Notes under the pieces: generated by a model
Database searches by the model: none
The model's input: only the letters and a program-made list of their open reading frames with translations
What the model was told of the DNA's origin: nothing
Made by a program: the position numbers and the translations under genes
DNA from: Zobellia amurskyensis
GTDB lineage: Bacteria; Bacteroidota; Bacteroidia; Flavobacteriales; Flavobacteriaceae
Assembly (NCBI RefSeq): GCF_009725985.1
Contig: NZ_RCNR01000002.1
Span: 1-64,000 of the forward strand
Length of the DNA stretch: 64,000 nucleotides
Reading direction: 5' to 3'
Shown here: one piece after another, positions 25,525-34,073 of the stretch
Numbering within the stretch: position 1 is the first letter of the stretch
Layout: each line of letters opens with the position of its first letter

Positions 25525-26526
25525 TTATTCTTTTAAGTACGACACCAGTGCATCTATAAAAACATCAAACTTTTCTACATGTGGTAGGTGGCCTACGTTT
25601 TCTATCTCAACCAGTTTTGAGTTTGGTATCGTTTTTTTAGTTTGTTTTCCTAACTCACTATATAACCCCATAGTTTTTCTAACCTCTTCTGAAACCAATG
25701 GTTTCCCTAAAGCGGTTCGGTCTCTGGTTCCTATTATTAATAATGTGGGAGCGGTTATGTTTTTAAATTCATACACCACAGGTTGGGTAAAAATCATGTC
25801 ATAGGTTAATGCAGCATTCCAAGCTATGGTTTTGTACTCAGAATTTAATGTCCAACCGGCCAATAAGTTTACCCATTGGTCATATTCCGGTTTCCATTGA
25901 TTGTCATAATAGTTAACGAGCTGGTATTTTTTTATGCCCTCGTAGCTCTTTTTAAGCTCATTGGCATACCACCACTCTACTGGTTTGTAAGGCACTTTTA
26001 GTTTCCAATCTTCTAAACCAATGGGGTTTTCTAGAATCAGTTTTTCTGTGGTTTCCGGGTACATTAAAGCAAAACGTGTGGCTAGCATACCCCCCATAGA
26101 ATGTCCTAGAACGGCAGTTTTAGTAATATTCAGCTTGTCTAGTAGCGCTTTTGTGTTTTGGGCCAATTGCTGAAAGGTGTAATGAAAATGGTCCGGTTTG
26201 GAAGATTTCCCAAATCCGATTTGGTCCGGAACAATAACACGGAAACCTTCTTTGGCTAAAGCTTCTATAGTGGTTTGCCAATAGGCGCCATTAAAGTTTT
26301 TACCGTGTAACAAGACAATGTTTTTGCCATTGTAATTGTCTGGAGTAACATCCATATACCGCATTTGTAGGTCTTGCTCTTGAATGTTCAATTCTAAAGT
26401 TTCAACTGAATATGGATATTCATAATTTGATAATTCAATATCTAACCATTGCAAATTACCGTCTTGTGCGATACTTAACTGTGTAGAAAGGATTACGATG
26501 AGCAACCCAAATATGTTCTTTTTCAT
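25525..26526 (-). CDS. Exported alpha/beta hydrolase
   Basis: A 333-residue alpha/beta hydrolase with an N-terminal signal peptide (M-K-K-N-I-F-G-L-L-I-V-I-L, cleavage near I-A-Q-D). It shows the oxyanion motif L-L-H-G-K-N-F, the nucleophile elbow G-H-S-M-G-G-M, an acid after the I-I-G-T-R-D-R strand, and the His in V-G-H-L-P-H. The frame extends 22 codons upstream, but that extension is not signal-like, so the ATG at 26526 is chosen. It is probably a periplasmic esterase or peptidase of the proline-iminopeptidase/haloperoxidase type; the substrate is unknown. Confidence 0.85.
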   Translation of the reverse strand: MKKNIFGLLIVILSTQLSIAQDGNLQWLDIELSNYEYPYSVETLELNIQEQDLQMRYMDVTPDNYNGKNIVLLHGKNFNGAYWQTTIEALAKEGFRVIVPDQIGFGKSSKPDHFHYTFQQLAQNTKALLDKLNITKTAVLGHSMGGMLATRFALMYPETTEKLILENPIGLEDWKLKVPYKPVEWWYANELKKSYEGIKKYQLVNYYDNQWKPEYDQWVNLLAGWTLNSEYKTIAWNAALTYDMIFTQPVVYEFKNITAPTLLIIGTRDRTALGKPLVSEEVRKTMGLYSELGKQTKKTIPNSKLVEIENVGHLPHVEKFDVFIDALVSYLKE

Positions 26527-26760
26527 TTTGTAAATTCTAATAGGGAATAATTCTTCTTTTACTACTGTTTCTATGTTCTGAATATTAAGCAAAAACTAAA
26601 TTGGAGATACAAGTCCGCACTTAACTTCACAGCAAATTTAAGGCTGTATTAAACATTCGAGTAACAGAAAGTTTTAAGGTTTTCATAAAAGATTCTATGT
26701 GCAATTTTCAGTACCGAGTAAACATATTTACAAGTATTCTGGCTACCCTCCTATCACAAT

Positions 26761-26810
26761 AAAAAACCGCCAATCAATAGTATGTATTGACAGGTGGGTT
26801 TCCCTTTTTT
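26761..26810 (-). terminator. Terminator of the 153-aa lipoprotein gene
   Basis: Interrupted stem AAACC-CC-TCAATA / TATTGA-GG-GGGTTT with a GTATG loop, preceded by AAAAAA (T6 on the minus strand). A T6 run on the plus side also permits plus-strand termination. Confidence 0.6.
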
Positions 26811-26839
26811 CTAAATTCACTTTTGGAATAAAACTGAAT

Positions 26840-27301
26840 TTAATTCAGCTTTTTATATATCTCAATGTTTTGAAAAATAGTATCGCTGCGCTCATAAGTG
26901 TTTACCTGCTTATAAGTGTTGTTACTGCGTTCTATGGGAATTACATACGTATTTACATCACTCTGCATAGATTTAGACATTGAAGTTAGGGTTTCTGTAA
27001 TGGTATCATTTTTAAAAGTATAGGTACCATAGCCATGCCATTCAGAAGCATCCGCAGCTGGGTCCGTATTCCAGATAACATGTCCGTCTAAATAAATTTT
27101 ATGTTGCACTTTACTGGTGTCAACACTTAGCGTATCTCCGTTTCCTAAATTATAGAAATGGCTCAATTCCCAAACCCCAACTATGGCACTTGAATTACTC
27201 CCTTTTTCTGGATTGCTGGTTGCATTACAAGAAATGCAAATGCCTACTAGGACAAATGTGCTGGCTAAAACGAAATATTTAAGAGTGGCTTTTTGTTTCA
27301 T
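26840..27301 (-). CDS. Small lipoprotein, lipocalin-like, function unknown
   Basis: A 153-residue protein with an N-terminal hydrophobic signal ending I-S-C (Cys25), probably a lipoprotein. The mature part begins G-V-W-E-L-S and continues with short strands (Y-L-D-G-H-V-I-W-N-T, Y-G-T-Y-T-F-K-N-D-T-I-T-E-T) as in lipocalin-like stress proteins of Bacteroidota. No functional residues can be named. It stands alone with its own terminator. Confidence 0.6.
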   Translation of the reverse strand: MKQKATLKYFVLASTFVLVGICISCNATSNPEKGSNSSAIVGVWELSHFYNLGNGDTLSVDTSKVQHKIYLDGHVIWNTDPAADASEWHGYGTYTFKNDTITETLTSMSKSMQSDVNTYVIPIERSNNTYKQVNTYERSDTIFQNIEIYKKLN

Positions 27302-27349
27302 AACTTAGGAAGGTTTCATTAGGTTACGATTGTAACTCTTAGTTTAGTA

Positions 27350-27409
27350 ACCAATTTACAACCTTTAATAGCCTATCCTACAAAACACGTAAGATTTTTA
27401 ATAAAAAGA
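27350..27409. repeat. Dispersed ~60-bp repeat, copy C (diverged)
   Basis: Starts ACCAATTTACAACCTTTAA and ends AATAAAAAG. It shares its first 10 bases and general order with the copies at 25424 and 34687, but has small deletions and no strong hairpin. Confidence 0.45.
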
Positions 27410-27436
27410 TAAGCAACTTAAATATAAAAACAAAAA

Positions 27437-27456
27437 AGCGGCAAAAGCTTGCCGCT
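27437..27456 (-). terminator. Terminator downstream of the siderophore-interacting protein gene
   Basis: Stem AGCGGCAA / TTGCCGCT with a four-base loop. A run of A on the left gives T6 on the minus strand. Confidence 0.7.
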
Positions 27457-27501
27457 CTTGCCGCATAGGGTACTACCTAAATCTATATGTTTAATTGAAA
27501 T

Positions 27502-28230
27502 TTATTCCAACCCCTTTTTTCCTGGATTCCAAAAAGGTTTTGTTTTAATTTGCTTAGTTGGCCATTGCAGCTCTTTTCTAAAAAAATGATTTAAGGCGAC
27601 ACAAACCCTACTATCGCCAGCAATGTAGACCATTTTCTTGCCCTTTAGTCCGGGGAGTATTTCCTTTAATTTAGCGATGATTTCAGTACTTGGGTTTTGA
27701 GGAAACTCAAAGAAATCAAAAGGGGTGTCGCCATGAATATCCGGAAACAGCTCGCTTTTTTGTTCGCTGTAGATGACACTGGCTATTTGCTTGTTTTCGC
27801 CAATGTTCCGGTGAATCATGTACAAATGCGAAAGTGCAGAAAGGTCGCCTACCATAAGGTAACTATCGGCAGCATCATCTGCTAGAAAATTGCCTTTCTT
27901 CCATTTGAAGTAAATCTGGTCTCCCTCTTGGCATTCTTTTGCCCATTGTGAGCCAATTCCATCGCTATGTGTAGCAATTGCCAAATCTAGGAAGCCTTCC
28001 GTTCTGCTAATATCCCAAACACTATAACTTCTGATTTTATCCTTTAGGGAGATTTCGTCTTTGCCAATGCCAATGCCCATTCGTAAGAACGAACCGGGAA
28101 TAAAATTAGCCTTGCGAATACTCTCGCTCTGTAACCGGATTCTAAAAACGGATTTGGATAGGGCTTCTTTCTGAATAATGGTAGCCTCGTTCAAGACTAC
28201 TTTTTTTAGGATATTTTCTATAATGCTCAC
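27502..28230 (-). CDS. Siderophore-interacting protein (FAD-binding ferric reductase)
   Basis: A 242-residue flavoprotein of the SIP/ViuB family, which reduces ferric siderophore complexes in the cytoplasm. It shows the FAD-binding R-S-Y-S-V-W (usual RxYT/S), G-I-G-S-Q-W-A near 95 (usual GPAxxWA), the NAD(P)-side D-L-S-A-L-S (usual DETALPA) near 130, and A-G-D-S-R-V (usual AGExxxxR) near 205. It precedes nothing on its strand and follows the NmrA/QorB-like gene by 16 bases, so the two are probably co-transcribed. No TonB receptor or siderophore synthesis gene lies nearby. Confidence 0.88.
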   Translation of the reverse strand: MSIIENILKKVVLNEATIIQKEALSKSVFRIRLQSESIRKANFIPGSFLRMGIGIGKDEISLKDKIRSYSVWDISRTEGFLDLAIATHSDGIGSQWAKECQEGDQIYFKWKKGNFLADDAADSYLMVGDLSALSHLYMIHRNIGENKQIASVIYSEQKSELFPDIHGDTPFDFFEFPQNPSTEIIAKLKEILPGLKGKKMVYIAGDSRVCVALNHFFRKELQWPTKQIKTKPFWNPGKKGLE

Positions 28231-28246
28231 TCCTGCTATGCTTATT

Positions 28247-29101
28247 TTATTGATGGGTTTGGTAATAGTCCGTTATCATTTCTAACGGTGCCTTATGCGA
28301 TCTTCCAGCTGCGCTTTCAAAATCTGAAGGTACTTCATTTGCGCCATTTTTAATGCCTTCATAAATACCGGCAATAACCGTTCCCATAAATTCGCCCAAC
28401 GCTTCTTGGCGCTCTTGTTTATACTCATCAACCCCCACCGAAGTATATTTTAAATCCGTCTTATACACCTCATTAATGTATTCGGCCAGTTGCGTTTGGG
28501 TAATTGCTTCGCCCAAAAGATTGTAGGTCTGGTTATTGAGTTTATCATTATATAGCATTTGTGCATAGGCAAAACCAAGCTCCTCCCTACTGGTATAGCC
28601 ACATTTGCCATCTGCTGCACAATTCCTGATTTCGCCTTCTTTTACATAGGTGTCTACGTACTCTAAATCCGGCTCAATATAAATTCCGTTTCTACCAATA
28701 ATCCACTGTAAGCCAGAATTGCGGACATCTTCTTCCGTTTGGCGATTACTGTTTACCACAGGGCTAAAAGCAGTTCCGGTTTCACTACCAACAATGCTTG
28801 TGTAGACTATCTTTTGTACACCATTATTCTTAGCGGCTTCAATCACGTTTCTATGTTGTTCAATTCTCTTTTGAGGCTCGTCCATTCCTGAAACCAGTAA
28901 TACCTTATCCACTCCTTTTAGGGCGCTATTAAAGTCCTCGCGATTGTTATAATCGCCTTTTCTGATTTCAACGCCTAAATGTTTTGCTTTCTCGGGAGTT
29001 CTAGCAATACCGATTACGTTGTCTTTTCCTATTAAACGAACCAGGTGCTTAACGATTGAAGCGCCTAATTTTCCACTTGCCGATGTGACCGCTATTTTCA
29101 T
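28247..29101 (-). CDS. NmrA/QorB-like NAD(P)-binding reductase
   Basis: A 284-residue atypical short-chain dehydrogenase with the N-terminal Rossmann motif T-S-A-S-G-K-L-G-A near residue 7. It has L-L-V-S-G-M-D near 70, Y-T-S-I-V-G near 100 and G-R-N-G-I-Y-I-E-P near 140. The architecture follows E. coli QorB, a quinone reductase that uses NADPH, and it is a paralogue of the gene at 40216. It precedes the siderophore-interacting gene by 16 bases on the same strand. The substrate is uncertain. Confidence 0.82.
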   Translation of the reverse strand: MKIAVTSASGKLGASIVKHLVRLIGKDNVIGIARTPEKAKHLGVEIRKGDYNNREDFNSALKGVDKVLLVSGMDEPQKRIEQHRNVIEAAKNNGVQKIVYTSIVGSETGTAFSPVVNSNRQTEEDVRNSGLQWIIGRNGIYIEPDLEYVDTYVKEGEIRNCAADGKCGYTSREELGFAYAQMLYNDKLNNQTYNLLGEAITQTQLAEYINEVYKTDLKYTSVGVDEYKQERQEALGEFMGTVIAGIYEGIKNGANEVPSDFESAAGRSHKAPLEMITDYYQTHQ

Positions 29102-29136
29102 ATGTTTCTTTTTACTTGATAATCGAGATTAAATGC

Positions 29137-29154
29137 TTCGAGACTTGCCTCGAA
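29137..29154. repeat. Short inverted repeat
   Basis: TTCGAG / CTCGAA with a six-base spacer. It lies in the 116-base gap upstream of the reductase gene, which also holds a second CTTGCCCCGAGG-like copy at about 29189-29200. It could be a fragment of a dispersed element. There is no T run. Confidence 0.3.
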
Positions 29155-29217
29155 ATTAAAGTGTATTCCTTTTAATGCCCCGTGTGCTTGCCCCGAGGTA
29201 GTTTCCTACTATTAACT

Positions 29218-29844
29218 TTAAGCTAGACCAGCCTTCCTTTTACGCATGGCCATAATTTTTTTTCTTACTGATGGAATTCTAATAATAAAACCTAAGCCCA
29301 CGATTACGGCATAGATTATCCACGTTTTTTCTAAAATAGCTACGTGTACTAAACTAAGAAAAATAGCTGCGTAAGCTAAACTTTGTAGCTTTTTCCAGTT
29401 CAACTTCAATAGCTTCATAGACTTTCTGTTCGATGTGAAAAACAAGGGAATCAATATGAGAACAGCAATGAATCCGGCTACATAATTTACTTGGGTAAAG
29501 GTTTCCAAAAAACCTTCTGCCCAAACAAAAATTATAAAATGAATAAAACTCCAAACCGCTGTGGCGATACCCATGGCTTGCCTCACAAACAGGTTGGTGA
29601 CTCCAAAGAGGATGAAAAACGGAGTACACGTAAGTACCGCGGTCATCCACCGTATGGCGAACTCTCCGGAAACGTGATACAGCATTTCTAGGGTTGTTTT
29701 CCCCTCTCCCCCTGCGCCTTCTGCCAAAGCTATGGAAAACCCGTTAGATAGATTTACTTCTAACATATTGGTCAAAACTAATAATGGCAAACTAGCCAAG
29801 ATAGTTACCAACATCCAACCATAGTTCTTTTTTAAAAAGGTCAT
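29218..29844 (-). CDS. YedZ/MsrQ-like haem-binding membrane protein
   Basis: A 208-residue protein with about six transmembrane helices and a ferric-reductase-like domain. Candidate b-haem ligands are the His in Y-H-V-S-G-E-F-A (near 59), the His in F-I-H-F-I-I-F-V-W (near 102) and the His in S-L-V-H-V-A-I-L (near 164). L-N-W-K-K-L-Q near 150 is a typical family segment (usual W-x-x-L-H-R-L). In E. coli, MsrQ passes quinol electrons to periplasmic MsrP. No msrP is visible in this window, so the partner is unknown. It starts two bases after the stop of the 65-aa gene. Confidence 0.75.
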   Translation of the reverse strand: MTFLKKNYGWMLVTILASLPLLVLTNMLEVNLSNGFSIALAEGAGGEGKTTLEMLYHVSGEFAIRWMTAVLTCTPFFILFGVTNLFVRQAMGIATAVWSFIHFIIFVWAEGFLETFTQVNYVAGFIAVLILIPLFFTSNRKSMKLLKLNWKKLQSLAYAAIFLSLVHVAILEKTWIIYAVIVGLGFIIRIPSVRKKIMAMRKRKAGLA

Positions 29845-29845
29845 A

Positions 29846-30043
29846 TTATTCGGACGATTTTAATGCCTTCAACTCTTCTTCCAAAGCTTCGGCTTTTGCC
29901 CTAAACTTTTCCATGGCTTTTTTAAGCTGCCCTATTTTTTTGAAGGCTTCCTCATCCTGGACAGTTGCATAAGTTGTTTTACCCTCCTTTTGTTTTATTT
30001 TGGATTTGCTACCGCATGTTGGGCAACTAGCTACATCGCTCAT
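29846..30043 (-). CDS. Small zinc-ribbon/coiled-coil protein, function unknown
   Basis: A 65-residue protein with C-P-T-C-G near the N-terminus, half of a zinc-ribbon-like knuckle with no second CxxC. From residue 32 it forms a charged coiled coil (heptads through L-K-K-A-M-E-K-F-R-A-K-A-E-A-L-E). It lies two bases before the MsrQ-like gene and eight bases after the methyltransferase stop, which points to one operon. The family is not recognised. Confidence 0.6.
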   Translation of the reverse strand: MSDVASCPTCGSKSKIKQKEGKTTYATVQDEEAFKKIGQLKKAMEKFRAKAEALEEELKALKSSE

Positions 30044-30051
30044 ATCTTAAC

Positions 30052-30678
30052 TTATTTAGTATGTATTAAAACTACTTTACCTCCAACCTTGGGCTGCAAG
30101 TGGTACTTCTTATTTTGACTTATCGTTTTTAGAAATTCTTGTGTATCCGCCATCTCGGCATTATCAACATAAACAAGAGTGCCTATTTTAAAATTAGGTT
30201 CTAACATCTTAAAAAGCGGCAGATACAAATCTTTCCAACCATCTAGCACCAACAAGTCTATAGGCTCCGTATGATTTTTTAAGGTTTCCATGGCATCGCC
30301 AATTCTTACTTCAATTAAATCGCTTACCCCAGCTTCTTCAAAATTTTCCATTGCCTTATGCGCCTTAGATTCAATGAGCTCTGTAGTAATGATAGTGCCT
30401 TCTGTTTGCTTGACCCCTTGTGCCAAGAAAAGTGTAGATATGCCAAATGAGGTGCCAAACTCAACCACCTTCTTGAGGTTGTTCTCCTTTATGAGTTGTA
30501 CCAAATCAAGCCCTTGTTCCCTAGAAATAGAAAGATATACATCTTTAAAATCTATGGGTTTCATTGGTCTAATAATGCTTTTGGCCAGGCCTTTAATTAT
30601 TTTTAGACGATCACTTTTCGCGTCATTAAACAATTGGTCTATGGTCAATTCTATGCTATTGGGTTGTCTAACTACCAT
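30052..30678 (-). CDS. Class I SAM-dependent O-methyltransferase-like protein
   Basis: A 208-residue protein with Rossmann motif I V-V-E-F-G-T-S-F-G-I-S-T near residue 70, then T-T-E-L-I near 98, R-I-G-D-A-M-E near 122 and L-L-V-L-D-G-W near 142. This matches the O-methyltransferase family 3 (catechol OMT-like) layout. The substrate cannot be inferred. It heads a tight three-gene run with the 65-aa and MsrQ-like genes on the minus strand. Confidence 0.8.
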   Translation of the reverse strand: MVVRQPNSIELTIDQLFNDAKSDRLKIIKGLAKSIIRPMKPIDFKDVYLSISREQGLDLVQLIKENNLKKVVEFGTSFGISTLFLAQGVKQTEGTIITTELIESKAHKAMENFEEAGVSDLIEVRIGDAMETLKNHTEPIDLLVLDGWKDLYLPLFKMLEPNFKIGTLVYVDNAEMADTQEFLKTISQNKKYHLQPKVGGKVVLIHTK

Positions 30679-30847
30679 AACGTTTTAATTGCACTACAAA
30701 GTTGTAGTAATTGTACCGGTAAAACCGAATCAAAATGGGGTTTAAAATGGTTAAAGTGAAACCTTCTAGTTTCCACTAAGACCTATAAGACCTACTTTTT
30801 TTCTTCAAAAGTTTGTACAAAACCACGTTCGCCATCTATTTTCATGT

Positions 30848-31291
30848 TTACTCCGGTGTTTTTAGGTGATCAATAATGCCACTTCTGAATACGGTTTTCA
30901 ACGTTCTTTCGGGCTTATTCTCATAACCGATAATAATAGAGCTGTGTACAATCATTTTTTCAAAGTCAAGAACAATGGTCAAGTAGTCCTTAATTCCTGT
31001 TTCATGCCAATTGATTAAATAAAGTCCATTGCCAATTTTTCGAGAACGGTACTGAATATCTTGATTGCCATTCCCTTTTCCTGGTCCTGCCAACCACTCA
31101 TATTTGGCCATACCGTTGTAAAATTCAAAGTGGATAGCTGTACCGTTTTGATATTGAAAATTTAATGAGTAGCCATCTACCAAGTGTTCTGGTTCTCCAA
31201 ATTGATACAGGTTTTCTTGTGTAGTTTTGTTTTGAGCAAAACTATTTCCAATAGTGAACAATGCGAGAATAATTAATGTGCCGATTTTCAT
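30848..31291 (-). CDS. Exported MoaF-like beta-barrel protein
   Basis: A 147-residue protein with a signal peptide (M-K-I-G-T-L-I-I-L-A-L-F, cleavage near S-F-A-Q). The mature domain has F-E-F-Y-N-G-M-A-K-Y-E-W, I-G-N-G-L-Y-L-I-N-W-H-E and V-L-D-F-E, as in MoaF-related lipocalin-like proteins. That assignment is tentative. The frame extends seven codons upstream, but the ATG at 31291 gives a proper signal peptide. Just after its stop lies a 17-codon frame (30792-30845) in another phase, M-K-I-D-G-E-R-G-F, which may be a degraded tail or chance. Confidence 0.6.
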   Translation of the reverse strand: MKIGTLIILALFTIGNSFAQNKTTQENLYQFGEPEHLVDGYSLNFQYQNGTAIHFEFYNGMAKYEWLAGPGKGNGNQDIQYRSRKIGNGLYLINWHETGIKDYLTIVLDFEKMIVHSSIIIGYENKPERTLKTVFRSGIIDHLKTPE

Positions 31292-31387
31292 TTTTGTAAT
31301 TTTTAAGTTCATTACAAAAGTATAACCATATAGAATGGCTAGGTAGGTTAATCTTAGAAGATAAATGGTAAATATGAGCGGGCAATG

Positions 31388-32272
31388 CTACAAAGAAGCC
31401 TTAAACTGTTTGGGTGTAGTGCCCATGTGTTTTTTAAAGAATTTGGTAAAGTTGGTCACTTCATCAAAACCTACGGCATACCCAACCTCCTTTAAACTAT
31501 AATCCGTACTTACTATAGCCCTTTTTGTTTCTAGGATTACAAAATTGTCTATGAAATGTTTGGCCGTGTTTAAGGTAAATTCCTTGACTATTTTATTTAA
31601 GTGCTTGGTAGAAATAAACAGCATGTCTGCATAATCCTTTACATTTCTTGTGGTAACGTAGTTTTTCTCTACTAAATCCTTAAAATTGAAAAAGAGCGTT
31701 TGGTGTGTTGTATTTAAGTTATCCAGTGGTGTTTTATGTGCATGACGCTCCAACCGTAATAAATAAATCTCCAGTAGTTTTGAAATTATTTCTTTTTGGG
31801 CATAGGTGTTATCACTTTCAAATTCTTCTCTTAACTGCTCAAGGAAAATGTTGTTGAACGTACTGTTCTCCACCAAAGGTTCGGAAATGTGATAGTTGTA
31901 CAAATGCGAAATGTAATTGATAGACGATTTAGAGAAATACCTTAAAACGAAATCTTCCGTAAAAACCACCAAATAACCACTATATTGAAAATTAGGCTGG
32001 AAAGCGTGTACCTGGCCTTTCGCTATTTTTAGTACAGAACCCTCTTTTATAGCATAATCCTTTAAGTCTACTTGATGCACCCCTTTGCCATTGGTAATGA
32101 TCATTAAAGCAAAGAAGGTGATTCTGTGCGGCTGTTTGGGGTCGTGATTAGGGTCCTTAGCTACTCTTGAAAATAGTTCGGCCAAATCAAAAAACTCAAC
32201 ATCAGTATCTCCCTCATTACTCTTAAAGGCAACGTTGGGAATATTTTTTAGTGCTATGTTTTGTTCTTTCAC
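31388..32272 (-). CDS. AraC-family transcriptional regulator
   Basis: A 294-residue regulator with an N-terminal cupin-like sensing domain (H-Q-V-D-L-K-D-Y-A near residue 60, V-H-A-F-Q-P near 87) and a C-terminal double helix-turn-helix. The second HTH ends G-Y-A-V-G-F-D-E-V-T-N-F-T-K-F-F-K-K-H-M-G-T-T-P. It is a paralogue of the regulator at 39212. It follows histidine decarboxylase by 51 bases on the same strand and may be co-transcribed with it or regulate it. The effector is unknown. Confidence 0.88.
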   Translation of the reverse strand: MKEQNIALKNIPNVAFKSNEGDTDVEFFDLAELFSRVAKDPNHDPKQPHRITFFALMIITNGKGVHQVDLKDYAIKEGSVLKIAKGQVHAFQPNFQYSGYLVVFTEDFVLRYFSKSSINYISHLYNYHISEPLVENSTFNNIFLEQLREEFESDNTYAQKEIISKLLEIYLLRLERHAHKTPLDNLNTTHQTLFFNFKDLVEKNYVTTRNVKDYADMLFISTKHLNKIVKEFTLNTAKHFIDNFVILETKRAIVSTDYSLKEVGYAVGFDEVTNFTKFFKKHMGTTPKQFKASL

Positions 32273-32323
32273 TTGTTAAAAATAACATTCTGCACGGTTT
32301 ATGCCTTAGATAAGCAGTTAATT

Positions 32324-33472
32324 TTACACCATACTTGGCACTGGCTCTTTTTCCTCTATCATATCTGCTATAAACTCGTCTATTTGTTTTTTAGTAACAT
32401 TTGGCATGCAGATAATATGAGTGGCCTCATCTGTAGCTAATTGCCACTTTTCTTTAATGGAATGTGACACCTTAGGAAATACAACGGTAATAGCTCCAGT
32501 ATTGGTCCACGCCTGTATTCCTATTTTGGCTAGTTCCTCTTTACAATATTCAGCGGTTTCTAAACTGTGCCGATAACGAGCCTCCAAGCCCTTAATACCC
32601 ATTTTCTTTATGGCGTACCATAAAAATAACGGACTATGCCCGTTTCTAGAACCTGTAATGGTCGTATCTAGAGAACCAATATAAGAAATGCCTCGTGCGA
32701 TTCTATCTCTCAGAGAACGCTTGGCTATAATGACTCCTGAAGGAAAGGGTGACCCAATAAATTTATGGCCGCTAATGGAAATGCTATCTGCACCATCCTG
32801 AAAGTCAAATGGAATACGAGGTTCTATAAAAGCACCATAAGAACCTGCTAGTGCAGCATCACAATGGATGTAATGGTTTTGAATCGCCAATTTTTTCAAA
32901 ATAGCTTTCACTTTAGAAACATCATCCTTTGCCTCGGTCATGGTAGTACCGAATGTGGTGAGAATAATAGCCGGTTTATCTCGGTTAAGCTGTAACGTAT
33001 TCTCAAAATCTTCATAATCCAATTCTCCATTGTCTTGGGCTCTAATGGTAATACTTGGAAGATTCAACAAATGAATATTTTTCCGCACGCTATAATGGGT
33101 AGACTCGGAAAAATACACCATTGCTTTAGGGTGTAATTCCCTAGCTAAATATAAACCGTACAAGTTACTTTCAGAACCGCCATTGGTTACATAGCCCCAA
33201 TAATCCTTTTGGTCCGCTCTAAATAACTGGGCAAAGAAATCAACTACTTCCCTTTCCATGTCGTGTGTTTGAACCTTATACGTATTATCCTCATACGGAT
33301 CTCCAACATTATTAATAGGGTGTTTTAAAAACTCATACAGTCGAGAGTAATCAAAATCCTTAGCCACGGGGTATCCTATAACTCGATCCTTTTCTTGTAT
33401 CAATTTAGTTAAAAGCTCATCTATTTGTTGTTCATTATCCATATTTGTCGTCATTTCATCTTTCATATTCAT
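32324..33472 (-). CDS. hdc: PLP-dependent histidine decarboxylase
   Basis: A 382-residue group II PLP decarboxylase closest in layout to the Gram-negative histidine decarboxylases (histidine to histamine), which are also ~380 residues. It shows T-N-G-G-S-E-S-N near 97-104, H-C-D-A-A-L-A-G with cofactor Asp205, S-I-S-G-H-K-F-I-G with PLP Lys237, and G-S-R-N-G-H-S-P near 275. Substrate specificity is by family resemblance only. It is divergent from an Lrp-type regulator, with a long inverted repeat between them, and sits upstream of an AraC regulator. Histidine decarboxylases also feed some siderophores, and a siderophore reductase gene lies 4 kb away, but no NRPS is present. Confidence 0.82.
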   Translation of the reverse strand: MNMKDEMTTNMDNEQQIDELLTKLIQEKDRVIGYPVAKDFDYSRLYEFLKHPINNVGDPYEDNTYKVQTHDMEREVVDFFAQLFRADQKDYWGYVTNGGSESNLYGLYLARELHPKAMVYFSESTHYSVRKNIHLLNLPSITIRAQDNGELDYEDFENTLQLNRDKPAIILTTFGTTMTEAKDDVSKVKAILKKLAIQNHYIHCDAALAGSYGAFIEPRIPFDFQDGADSISISGHKFIGSPFPSGVIIAKRSLRDRIARGISYIGSLDTTITGSRNGHSPLFLWYAIKKMGIKGLEARYRHSLETAEYCKEELAKIGIQAWTNTGAITVVFPKVSHSIKEKWQLATDEATHIICMPNVTKKQIDEFIADMIEEKEPVPSMV

Positions 33473-33493
33473 TCTGTAAAATTACGATTGATA

Positions 33494-33538
33494 ATAGTTT
33501 ATTACTTATATTTTAATTAATTTAGAATATTAAACTAT
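33494..33538. promoter_or_regulatory. Inverted repeat between hdc and the Lrp regulator
   Basis: Arms ATAGTTTA (33494-33501) and TAAACTAT (33531-33538), 37 bases apart start to start, extending imperfectly to 11 bases. It lies in the AT-rich divergent intergenic region and is a candidate operator for the adjacent Lrp/AsnC regulator. Confidence 0.5.
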
Positions 33539-33610
33539 AATATTTGTTTTGGTAGTTTTGAATTACTGTATATGAATTTAGAAGGGTAAGAAATAGATAA
33601 ATAATCTAAT

Positions 33611-34063
33611 ATGGATGAGATAGATCGCAAAATACTGATGCAAATTCAGGAAAATGCAAAGCAAAATACCAAGGAAATAGCGAGTAAAGTGGGGCTTAGC
33701 GTAACTCCTACTTATGAAAGAATAAAAAAATTAGAACAACGGGGAATTATAGCATCTTACGTTGGGGTGTTGGACAGAACTAAAATTGGAAAAAAACTGA
33801 TTGCGTATTGCCAAGTCACCTTATCCAAGCAACAAAAGAAGTTGGCAGATAGTTTTAAACGTGAGATGCTTTTATTGCCCGATATTATGGAATGTCATCA
33901 AGTCTCTGGAAATTTTGATTACCTACTAAAGATTGCCGTAGATGATATTGCTGGATTTCATGAGTTTATCAACGAGAAATTATCCATCATAAATGGAATT
34001 GCCACCATACACACCTCTTTTGTTTTAAACTCAGTGAAAGATAGTACGGCTTATAATTTGTGA
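33611..34063 (+). CDS. Lrp/AsnC-family transcriptional regulator
   Basis: A 150-residue regulator. The N-terminal winged helix reads M-D-E-I-D-R-K-I-L, then I-A-S-K-V-G-L-S-V-T-P-T-Y-E-R-I-K-K-L, and the C-terminal RAM domain senses amino acids (M-E-C-H-Q-V-S-G-N-F-D-Y-L-L-K near residue 97). Length and order are normal for the family. The divergent partner is histidine decarboxylase, so histidine is a plausible effector (inference). It converges with the PH-domain gene with 10 bases between stops. Confidence 0.92.
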   Translation: MDEIDRKILMQIQENAKQNTKEIASKVGLSVTPTYERIKKLEQRGIIASYVGVLDRTKIGKKLIAYCQVTLSKQQKKLADSFKREMLLLPDIMECHQVSGNFDYLLKIAVDDIAGFHEFINEKLSIINGIATIHTSFVLNSVKDSTAYNL

Positions 34064-34073
34064 TTTTTCAATA

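Noticed and set aside
27502-33472. A siderophore biosynthesis cluster using histamine
   Set aside because: A siderophore reductase and histidine decarboxylase lie near each other, but no NRPS, export or receptor gene is present.
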